From the NCBI GenBank assembly GCA_033807695.1, contig CM066307.1, positions 3,596,001 to 3,660,000 of the forward strand: a DNA stretch of 64,000 nucleotides. The letters are read 5' to 3'. A program made the position numbers and the translations under genes. The notes beneath the pieces were generated by a model, which was not told where the DNA came from, did no database searches, and saw only the letters and a program-made list of their open reading frames with translations. Shown here in pieces: positions 55,101 through 64,000 of this stretch. The DNA comes from Daedaleopsis sinensis. Lineage: Eukaryota; Basidiomycota; Agaricomycetes; Polyporales; Polyporaceae. Numbering within the stretch: position 1 is the first letter of the stretch; each line of letters begins with the position of its first letter.

Positions 55101-58100
55101 TCAAAACTCGACGAAGTTCAAGAGTCCCAGCATTACTAGGCACACCGAGTATGCAGAGGTCATGTACGCTGTCAAGGAAGGTCAGCTCTCGTTGAACACC
55201 CGAGACAATCGAACCTACCAGCGATCGTAAACGCGTCCGAGACGTCCCCAAGGACAATCGACTCGTAGACCACCGCGAGCACAGCCGACGCAAGCAGCGG
55301 CAGTAGGATCGCGATCGCGATGCGAGTCAGCTGCCAGCCCTCAACGAACTCGATCCCGAGGTCGGTGCGCGCGGTCAGCACTTGCATGAACTCGTGTCGG
55401 CCCTTCATCTGCTCCGGGTGCCGCAGGAAGTACCTCAGCCGCATGTTCTTCGACGGACTCACCCCGGCGGGGCCGACGCGGCGCGGATACACGAATGTGT
55501 GGTCGGCCTGGTAGTCCGAAGCCAGGTGAGTGTCCACCAACTCGCTCACGACATCATCGCACGTACGTATACCATGGTGATCGACCTGCGCAAACCCCCT
55601 ATGTCAGCATCCGACCTCTACCGATCGCCTCGAATGCTAGCAGCTCACCTCACGCTCCGGAGGGAGAACCACTTCCGCCACACCGTCCGCAGCCGGTCGT
55701 ACGCCCTCGACAGCTCCCGGAGCAGGTCCGCGTCGTCCCACCCCGCGTTGATCCTGAGGTACATGTAGCCCGACCCGCGGAACGCCTTCAGCGGGAACAC
55801 CTCCCACGCCGGCCTCCACTCGTCCGAGCACCTCCGCACCGCCCGCAGCCCCACCGCGTACGGCCGATGCGGATACGGCTTGAGAGGCTCCCCAGACCCC
55901 GCGCGGGGCTGCCGCTGGCCCTGGCTCTGTGCTTGACTCCGACTCTGATACGCGTGTTGCTCGGCCCCAGCCCCAGCCCCGGTGAACGCGAGGGTCTGCA
56001 CCTGCGCCATCGCGCCCTTCTCGTCCGCCCCGTCGTCGTCCTCGTCGATAAACGGGAGGAGCTCGTCTGACCCTGCGGGCCCGTGCCGGAGGAGGACGAG
56101 CTGCTTCTCGACGCTCTGGACGGCCTTCGCGAGCTGCATGCTCTGCTCGTGCCACAGGCGCGAGCGCTGCTCCCAGCTCGCGAGTGAGTGCTCGTACAGC
56201 TGCAGCATCTGCTCGAACTGCGAGCGCCGGGTCGTGCGGGGTGGATCGACAGTCGGCGGTAGTACTGGCGGTATGAACGGGGACGAAGGTCGTATAACTC
56301 CAGGAGGCGGCGGGATGGAGATGATTGCGGGCTGAGGTCGGAGCGAGGTCGGTGGTGGTATGATGGTGATATACTGAGGCGACTCCGAACGGGGGCTGCT
56401 GGAATCTTAAAAGGGCCCAAACACAGTGGTAGGACGCTTGTCAGCATTGTCGAAGCCCGTTATAAGCAGAGAGAGCAGCTCACAACTAGGCGACGGACGC
56501 GGGGGGATAATGGACTCGCAGGACGAAACCTGTCGTATGACTACAGGGGGCCGATACGATGGGACCGAGGTTGGTGGTGGTACGATGGTAACATGCTGGG
56601 GCGATCCCGAGCACGAACTGCTGGAAACTGAAAAGGGCCCGGATACCGTGGCCAGGCTCTGCCAGTTAGCATTATCGAACCTCGTTAAGAGTAGAGAAAG
56701 CAACTTACGACTAGGCGGTGATGGATGCGGAGGAATGACCCATTCGTCAGACCCATGTGGCATATATGTGTATGTGTGTATGGGCATACCCATTGGTATC
56801 GGCGACATCATGATCGGACCTCCGGGGTCAGAGCTGTCTGGTGCATGTCGACTTGGAGGCGAAAGCAAGGGTGGTGGCGCGAGCTCTGAACTGCAAAGTC
56901 AGCCTTGTTATATTCGCTGAGCGACGTAGCGACTTACCCCAAGGGCGCGGAGGTGATGGAGGACTATGCAGTTCAACGGGACTCGACGCGCCGTATACGA
57001 AAGATGGAGCATCCTCCCAAGACATGATAGTTGGATGCCGCGAGCCACTCCTTTCTTCTAGCCTGAGTGCAGTTAGTACCAGTGACTCTCGACCTCTGTG
57101 ACTCTGGGAAGGTTCTGGGGAGCCTGTTGACTCTACTAAACTCCCAACGAGAGACAACCCACGAGCGACGAGCACGGAAGAAATGCCCAGTTAGCATATC
57201 GGCTTGATCTAGAGGCGCGTAAGCATACTAACTCACCGGTCGGAGGAGAGAGGTCTCGCTGCGGCGGCGCACGTTCGTCACTGCTGTAAGTGAACTCGTC
57301 AGCCCAGGGCTGGGGGCTATCCATTTGCACAAAATCTAGAAGGAGTATGATAGTGATCAGCTGAGACGGTGATACGAATGATACGTGTGATGGTATTCAT
57401 ACCATTCAATGAGATAGGCCCACCGCCAGCGGAGAGAGGCCCCGGCGAGGGATTCAGGAGCTCGTCTGGGTTGACCGCTAGGTCATCCACGGAGTGCGAT
57501 GTACTAGTACGGCCCACAGGAGGCCGCTCGGGCACTGGGAGCACGGAATCAGAGAGACGTGGATCGCCTTCAAGTTTTCCTACTCGTGAGGGGCCGCGAG
57601 ATGGGGGTAGCTGATCTGCAATCGCAGCGGGAGCAGGCAGGTCGATGGATGAGGGCCGGGTCCCGCGCCGTGACTTGCTATGCGGACTTCCGGAGCTGCG
57701 GGCAGGGTGACGTAGCTTGCTTCTGCTTGAGCGATGGGCTGGGCGAGCAGTCAGTCACGAGTAGAAGGGCGATAGAGATTAGACAACAGTCCTGTATGTG
57801 TCCAACGCACAAAGCAACTCACATTCTGGCAACGATCGTCTTTCCCGGAATCCGCTTTGCGCGCAGAGGTTCGGGACTTGGTTAAGCTCGCTCATCACGG
57901 GTGGCACCTCCGTGCGATCAGCCGAGGTTTCGTGGCCGGCTTCCAATATTAACATCCGCGACGGTCTCGACTCACGCAGTGGAGAGTGCTGCGGAGAACG
58001 CCCTCTTTCATAGCGGTCGGCATCGTCAGCAGCATCTATTCGTTTGTGAGTGTCCAAGTGGTAGTAGATACGTACAAGCAAGCTCACAATAGGCTGGAGA

Positions 58101-59235
58101 CTGGGATCGTGCGTGCCGTACGGCCGGAGAGCGTGCTGGGGACACGGAGGCGGGGCGGGATTGATTGCCTCGCTCACGTCGAATGTAATCGTAGGCGTGG
58201 GAACTGGATCGAGACCGAGACCGCAACCGAGACCGAGGGATATAATGCCTGCCCCTTCTGTACGTCTCGGCACCAACTTCGGCCTCGACTTCGGCCTCAA
58301 CTTCCGTCTGTATAAGACTGAGCGAGCTCGGAACCGAAGGGATGACGAGGAGATCTGCGATGTCCAGTGGAGAGATCGGACGGCGAGATCCTCTCCATGT
58401 CGCGACTTCAGCGCGAGCCTGACGATGATCGGTGAGGATGCTGCTGTCGATGTATCTTGCCGGAAGAGAATGTACTTACTGATGAGATTTCGCGCTCTGG
58501 CGGCGGATGCGGCGACTCGTTATTCTCGCGCCGTGTGTCTGCAGGTCCAGTAATGTTATATTCATGCCAAGATACGCAGCCAGATCTCAGAGAGGGTGGT
58601 TTGTGATGTCGCCGTGACGAAGCTCGAGATTCTGGAGTTCGGGCTGCGGTGACAGCTACTGTCGAGTTGGCGCGCCTGGTCAGTCCCGGATGACATAATA
58701 TGACAGCGACAAAGACTGACTGTCTATAACAAGTTGCGTGGAAGGCCTCCTAGGGGAAACATCCATTCGTGACGTACCAATAGGTTGGTCGCGGGTCGAG
58801 GGTGAGACCGGTGGTATAATCATGTCCACAGTAGACGGGGTAGCCTCGCCGCAAAAAAGGGCTGGCACCTCTGGTACGAACATGGCTGGTTGGATGATAC
58901 CAGGAGCTGCAGGAGGAGGCGCGATGATTATCGGTTGATGCTGCACTGGCAAGTCAAACCGGTCCTGCGACACTCTGTCGGAAGTAGCCTTCCCTAGAAC
59001 AGATACCGATTGTAAGCAATATAATAACAGATACACTCCCGAGAGGCTTACCGTCATCGTTGACGAGCCCAAGAGGATGTCCGTAATGAGGAGTCCGAGC
59101 GCGCCGCGTACGGAGCCCCGCCTCGATGTCATCTTGTAGAGCGGACCGTTGCTGCGCCGATTCCACGGCCTCGACGAGCTGTCGGAACTCTTCCTCCTCT
59201 TCCTCCTCTCGTGCTACTGAGTAGCTATTGCCCAT
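55101..59235 (-). CDS. Gene B: paralogue of gene A with duplicated proline-rich exons
   Basis: A long gene with about a dozen exons; the 3' ones are firm (56405..55649, 55585..55567, 55507..55219, 55168..55101), those between 57 and 59 kb are approximate. It starts MGNSYSVAREEEEEEEF, where Gly2 and Ser6 fit an N-myristoylation signal. Proline-rich exons follow (HQPIIIAPPPAAPG, SGSPQHVTIVPPPTS, ESPQYITIIPPPTS). A coiled-coil-like stretch is MLQLYEHSLASWEQRSRLWH. The core shared with gene A is GWDDADLLRELSRAYDRLR, FVYPRRVGPAGVSPSKNMRL and LGIEFVEGWQLTR. Two C-terminal TM segments are IAIAILLPLLASAVLAVVY and SAYSVCLVMLGLLNFV. Function unknown. A membrane-held cytoplasmic protein is inferred. Start could also be the ATG at 59277, 14 codons upstream. 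Confidence 0.65.
56406..56708 (-). repeat. Tandem intron-exon duplication inside gene B
   Basis: The intron 56708..56628 and exon 56627..56484 are followed by a similar intron 56483..56406 and exon starting at 56405. The introns share GT(A/G)AG(T/C)TGCT, TTCGA(T/C)AATGCT and GGGCCCTTTT near the 3' end. The exons share a TCCAGCAG start and encode SPQHVTIVPPPTS and SPQYITIIPPPTS. Both exons begin in phase 1, and the first also ends in phase 1, so duplication leaves the frame intact. Confidence 0.8.
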
Positions 59236-59304
59236 GGTCTCCCGAGGATTCGCGCGCAAAGAAAGCGACACCGCCACGGAAGTCGACGATGTTTATATCA
59301 GGTC

Positions 59305-60417
59305 TGCCCGGCGAAGCGCTCCGATTGTTCCCACCCGTGCGCTCGACTTTGCACAGCGCGGCGGTGCAACTTTCGAGAACGTCTTCTGATCAGTGTAGAC
59401 CTGTGAGACACTCGCTCGCACACCTGTCGAGAAGGAGAATAAGAACTTTGTCACTTCCATGCATAACACAGGAACTGCATAGAGAACGCACAGCCCCCAA
59501 AACCGAAGTCTCGATGTCCTGTGAGCAAGGTGCGATAAATCAGTATATTGGTACATTTAATCACTGGAAAGCTTACGCAGAACGGTCATGCCAGACGTGC
59601 AATGGTGATAGTCCAAGAGTAGACTGTTTAGATACGGGAACCGCAGCCTGCATGCCAGTAGTACTCGAGGAGCACCCAGGTAGCCGCACATAGCTGATTG
59701 GTGAATACTTGAATGTTGACCTGGACGGGTGTATATCGCGAGCGCGAGGGGTCGACTTGCACAAAATCTGGATTGGATTGCACTACTCATGGAGGAGGAG
59801 AGGAAGCTCAGAGGAAAATTCACCGTGACTGCCAGTGGGTTGGACGGGCGTCCGATTACTATAACACCGCCCTCCGGGCAAACCTGAACTCGAACTTCAA
59901 CTCAGAGCCTTGTAGGCGCCGCGCCTCGGGCAGGCTTTCGCCAGCCGCTCGGCGCGGCGCCATTCCACCGCTGATTCAGATACTACCAGGCACTGTCAGG
60001 CTGCGGTACAACCTACTGCATAGTTCGTATGTCAGGAGTTTCTCAAGTTAACCCCACGCAACCCGAAGGGGAGGGTGTCAGGGGTGTCAGGGGTCGGGGT
60101 GCCAATGTCACGTGAGGGACCCCCGACATTACTCAAAACAGACCTAAACTCGTTCGAGTTCAGGAATAGCCGCTGGCGTCCGAGTCTCTTTAGGGTAGGT
60201 CAGACAGTCAGGGTCGTCGCACCAAATGATCACTGCCAGTACAGCGTACATACTCTTTCGAAGCCACCATGAACGAATCAATGTATGTCTTGCACTTCCG
60301 AGTCCAACTAAGGATGAGAACTGATCTTCGACCAGCCCTACCCATTCCGTCACCACATACTCTGCTGCGCATTCTCAGCAATGTCAAGTCGAATCTCCGG
60401 GCCCAGCTTGAGATCGA
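59305..60417 (+). repeat. Right copy of the segmental duplication, rearranged
   Basis: Matches 7109-7708 joined directly to 8724-8840. Relative to the left copy it lacks 7709..8723 (1015 bp, which holds the F-box start and first LRRs) and carries a 319-bp insertion at 59856..60174. The remaining F-box piece (RPALPIPSPHTL, NVKSNLRAQLEI) has no start or domain context and cannot be a gene. Confidence 0.8.
59856..60174. mobile_element. MITE-like insertion in the right duplication copy
   Basis: 319 bp absent from the equivalent place in the left copy (near 7617). It is flanked by the 9-bp direct repeat GGCGTCCGA at 59847..59855 and 60175..60183. Near its ends it has a perfect 13-bp inverted repeat (CCTGAACTCGAAC at 59883..59895, its complement at 60152..60164), 27 and 10 bp inside the borders. 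No open frame for a transposase. A 9-bp duplication would suit a Mutator-like non-autonomous element; the class is inferred only. Confidence 0.55.
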
Positions 60418-60967
60418 TGACGTGCAGCCCCCGCGTCTAGGCATCACAGATTCCGCCGTGAGATTACAAGTGTATACAATGACCATAGAATCATCTTGCA
60501 ATCTTCGGAATCTCCATAAGATGCAACATCTCCATATTGCTATAGGACTGCATACAATTTGTTGATGATCCAGTTGTGAGACACCGATCATAGAGTCATC
60601 AACACCGTCCATAATATATATGTTGTGAGACATGCATATATTGCACATGTCACAGAGCTGTTAGAAGTACCTCCGGACGTGCTAGATAATTGTGCACCGT
60701 GTAAGAGAGGTGATGATTGTGCACCTTACATATCTGTCCTGAACGTATTGTCTTCAGTGTAACCGGAGTTCAATCATCTGGGCTGTGGACCGGCAATTGT
60801 TGTTGCATTACTAGCGCGGGGGAGGCTCGGATACTGATAACTGCTCGGAATTGCGGGTGGGATTAGACATGTAGTAAGAGTACATCGTTATAGATTTGAT
60901 ATATGTACGTGACATGAACTGCCAGTGCTACCAGCAGAGCGTGCGGTTCCACCGTGCCGCTGTGTGG
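60418..60967. other. Intergenic, no gene seen
   Basis: 550 bp between the duplication and the DUF6698-like gene, AT-richer than its surroundings. Confidence 0.5.
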
Positions 60968-62601
60968 TCAGGCTGTGGGGTTCTGCGTCGCACGGCGCTG
61001 GTCATGGCGCGCGTTCGCGGCTTTAACCATTGCCATAAAAGGTGTCTCCTCAGGTTCCTCGTCGCTACGATCGCCACCCGAGTTGTCGAAATGGCCTAGA
61101 GACGACTCGATGTTGTAGCGCGAGTCGAATATCTGGCTGTTGATAGCAATGAGCGTGTTAGTGGCAAGCTCGTATGGATTAGAGCTAGTGGGATAACCGT
61201 ACTTGTTCCACCATGCGAGCAGATCTAGTCGCTCCTCTTCGAGCATGGCCTTGTCGATGTAGTACACAATCGTTTGGTAGAACATCTCGTAGTTGAACTT
61301 GTTGGGGTGACCGGTGGGGGTAAATGTATCCTGAGCACTTAACGCATAGTGCACCTAGTAAGCAGTGGCCCGCCGCACCGTAACAGTCAGCGAAATGTAG
61401 AGTCACACCAGGTAGTAAAAGTACAGACCAGAACTGCGGCGAAAGCAATGCATGATGTTGTCACGCTGCGAATGTTGTAGGCCTGCGCGCGAGGCCTGCG
61501 CGTGCCACCTTTGGACCCCGGGGGCTGTGTGGCGGCCTTCGGCCCAAGGAGGACATGTCGCAGGGCCTGGTTTATGAGAGTCAGCTTGTGCGAGCTAGTA
61601 GTAGTAGGCGGTGTGGTGACGTACATAGACAGGGAGGATGCCACGTCCAAAACCATGGTGCATGTCGGCCACGTTCTCGGGCGCACGTTCGACATCCCAT
61701 AAGAAGTTCGCGAGGTACTCACCACCAATACGGTACTGTGGATTTCCGTTGCGAAGTCCTTCACGGACTCTGATGGACAGCCTTATTGAGAAGATAATAG
61801 CCTGATGGAGGAAAATATCACATACACAGGATCGCTCCATCTGAGATGTGCGGAGCAGAGGAGCTCACCGCACTGGTCATGAGAATATCCTCGCGTGCTT
61901 TTGTCCTCAATGGCAGGCTGCCAGTCACGCCACCGGGGGATTGCATTCTTCACACCGTCGATAGCAGATCCTCTCAAGTTTTGACGGCCTCTGTCGAGCT
62001 ATAATAAACGAGTCAGTGTGGCATACATGAGTCAGCCTGCACGAGCGATGGAGATGACGGAGATTGACATACACGGCTGGCGATGTCTGCAATGATTCCG
62101 CCACCACGGCCTCGGCGCAGAATCTCATCGCTCACTTCGGGTGCACAAGCAACAATCCAATTATAGATTTCCAAGGTGCGCGAGTCTCTGCAGGGGATGT
62201 TACAACATTCCTGGAAAAAGTTAATAGTACTCACGTGTATGACATTGAATCGGGCAAAGTGGCACCATTGTGTCGCAGACCCTTGGTCAAAGCGTGATCA
62301 AAGCTATGAAACAGGTCGGCCACAATGCCTAGAAGTTGGCCCTTCTGGTTTAGCGAGTCGGTGGTCCCATGCTTCCTGGAGTAGGTACATTCAGTAGAAG
62401 GCTTTACGTGAGTGCGACTAGTAGTAGCAGTGCTGGTCAGGCCGTTCTCAGATTTACTCACTTCTTGGGTTGATGTTGATACTCAAATTCGGCATCTTGA
62501 GTTGGGCTGCGAGCACAACGTGCAGATGTGGACTGAGGGTCCGAGGACGGTGTCTGGGGATTTAAGGTTGGGTCGACACCGTCGCTGCCGCTGGAGGGCA
62601 T
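60968..62601 (-). CDS. DUF6698-like basidiomycete protein
   Basis: Multi-exon gene; first exon 62601..62462 (MPSSGSDGVDPTLNPQTPSS...), last exon ending at 60968 (RATQNPTA). Internal exons read FFQECCNIPCRDSRTLEIYN, ILRRGRGGGIIADIASR, GSAIDGVKNAIPRWRDWQPA, GYSHDQCGELLC, GEYLANFLWDVERAPENVAD, NIRSVTTSCIAFAAVLVCTF and FYQTIVYYIDKAM, then LDLLAWWNKYGYP. The order (a stretch ending GELLC with a following W-S-D-P, a FLWD segment, a hydrophobic SVT..IA segment, and LLAWWNK near the end) is that of the mushroom family listed as DUF6698, from memory of the family. These proteins are numerous in Agaricomycetes and of unknown function. Internal exon borders were not all fixed; some could be off. Confidence 0.55.
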
Positions 62602-62857
62602 GGTTGTGCGTCTCACCTGCATAGGAGTGTATGAGCTCGGTAGTAGTCCAGCACTGATGGTCGGTGGCTTCAACTATATAGTTCATAGTGTAAATTGAAA
62701 GTCCGAACATTGGTACAGATCAGGTGATCGTGTCTGGTCGCGTTGAGGTCATGTCGCGTTGAGACTAGTTAGCATAACTAATTGTACTACGTACTTAGTA
62801 CTAGGTCTATTTCAATCAGTATCAGCGAAAGAACATTGCGGGGCTAGAAGGTCGTTT

Positions 62858-64000
62858 TCAAAGATCATCATATTGAGCATCTACAGCCAGTGGAATACTC
62901 TCTTCATCCAAATACTCTCCGCCCTCTTCTTCTTCGCCTGCCAGTGGTTCATCCTCACCGGCCTCTTGTGCGGATTGAGTGCCGTCCAGAGATTCGACAG
63001 GGATGTAAAATTGATAATCTGAGGGCTCCCAGGTTTCGACAGAGTTTGCTGCAAGTCCAAGGTGTCCAACACCGCAACCGAGATGGCGTACAAACATGTC
63101 ACGGTCGACAAACCTAACGACACGGAAGACAGAGGGAAGGGGGTGTCAGAGTTGCTGTGTCATTCAATCTCGCAGTTGTATGACTTACCTATTGACATAG
63201 TAATATCTCCAATCTCCACATGCTTCACGCACAACAGAGGGACGGAGTAGATCGGGGGTACGTCCATGATTGAACGCAGGGATATAATGGGCGCCGCGGA
63301 TGATGGTGGAAGGGTCTATGAATCCGAATGTGTCGCCCCAGTGCCCACGTTCGAAGGGAACATACGTAACACGCTCGAGTTGGGAATGACCAGTGCCTGA
63401 TCGAATGGACAGATCAGTTTCGAGCCATCGCACCCATACAAAGTCGACACGCTGCTTGGTGACAATTCCAGGGGCGCGAACATAGATGACATTGGCATGG
63501 AAGATGTGGAGGACGGTCGCATACGACCAAGGATGGTCCGGAGCTGTGAGTTCGTCTGCGGAAGCCCCCGGGGTATAGATCATAATCCCAGTCTTCGACG
63601 TGTTCACGTGAATGATGTCTTGATCGCGTTGGAGGTCGTAGGTTGTGAAGTTGATCTGCATTGTCGCGTGCTCATAGATCCGGTCCTGGTCAATGGCGAT
63701 GAAGCTCCCTGGTGCGTCAGTATTGTCGCCAGGGAATAGTGCGGCCATTCTGTCCGCTAGATGCGCCCGCAGATTGCTGGCAAATCCCTGCGGTCATAGT
63801 ACATGAGCGGGTAGAGATGGGAGGATGTTTTAATATGATACTGACTTGAACAGCATCGTCATCGGGGTATTCAAGCTGCCACGGGCGCAGATATAGCACA
63901 TTGCGCTCGCTCTTGGCAACAGAGTGGTGCTCGGAAGGCAGGATCGGAGTTGTACCGGTACTCTCGGGAGCGTGGGTGTCAGAGTTGCCCACCTCCAGCT
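62858..64000 (-). CDS. C-terminal part of a large basidiomycete protein of the transposon-associated type, cut by the window edge
   Basis: Three visible exons (>64000..63846, 63787..63189, 63113..62858) in one frame. Landmarks are LYLRPWQLEYPDDDAVQ, INFTTYDLQRDQDIIHVNT, HPWSYATVLHIFHANVIYV, VDFVWVRWLETD, DTFGFIDPSTIIRGAHYIPA, DWRYYYVNRFVDRDMFVRH and LGCGVGHLG, then an acidic tail ending YDDL. This block is the shared C-terminus of a very large mushroom protein family, often found with C2H2-finger and Plavaka-type (CMC superfamily) transposase regions. That link is from general knowledge and cannot be confirmed because the N-terminal part lies beyond the edge. No break is seen in the visible part. 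The DUF6698-like gene lies just downstream in the same direction. Confidence 0.6.

Noticed and set aside
1..64000. CRISPR arrays, rRNA, tRNA genes, bacterial-type operons
   Set aside because: None was seen; repeats present are LTRs, duplicated exons and a segmental duplication, and the genes carry spliceosomal introns.

Overview
The window reads as chromosomal DNA of a mushroom-forming basidiomycete (Agaricomycetes; a polypore-like fungus is possible, but the species cannot be told). The genes are split by many 46-110 nt introns with GT..AG borders and CTNAC-like branch sites. The protein families are ones expanded in such fungi: fungal-type FunK1 kinases, F-box/LRR proteins, SRA-YDG proteins, a DUF6698-like protein, and a large protein tail of the kind linked to basidiomycete DNA transposons. 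No prokaryotic operon, CRISPR array, rRNA or tRNA was recognised.

Left part (1-28 kb): a truncated FunK1 kinase (+), an unnamed two-TM protein (gene A, +), an intact MDR-type NADP oxidoreductase (-), a broken F-box gene (+), an intact F-box/LRR gene (-), a poorly resolved gene (-), a small secreted Cys-containing protein (-), a decayed 7-TM gene fragment (-), an SRA-YDG gene (+), an isochorismatase-fold hydrolase (+), a block of intron/exon-like repeats, and an intact 7-TM protein gene (+).

Middle (28-51 kb): four more FunK1 kinases, all on the minus strand. One is split by an 8.3 kb Ty3/gypsy-type LTR retrotransposon. The element has two apparently identical 662-bp LTRs, a 4-bp target duplication, and long open gag-protease and pol frames. 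Removing it together with one target-site copy restores a continuous 892-codon kinase frame, so the insertion is recent and the kinase was probably intact just before it.

Right part (51-64 kb): an unnamed 223-aa protein (-), a second SRA-YDG gene with almost the same exon structure as the first (-), gene B (-, a paralogue of gene A with tandemly duplicated proline-rich exons), a rearranged copy of the 7.1-8.8 kb region carrying a MITE-like insertion and a 1-kb deletion, a DUF6698-like gene (-), and the C-terminal end of a large transposon-associated protein running off the right edge (-).

The main theme is duplication. FunK1, the A/B membrane family, SRA-YDG and the F-box segment each occur on both sides of the window, mostly in opposite orientation. 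The locus looks like a repeatedly rearranged accessory region rather than a pathway cluster. Exon borders were read by eye from splice signals, reading frame and comparison of paralogues; no alignment tool was run.
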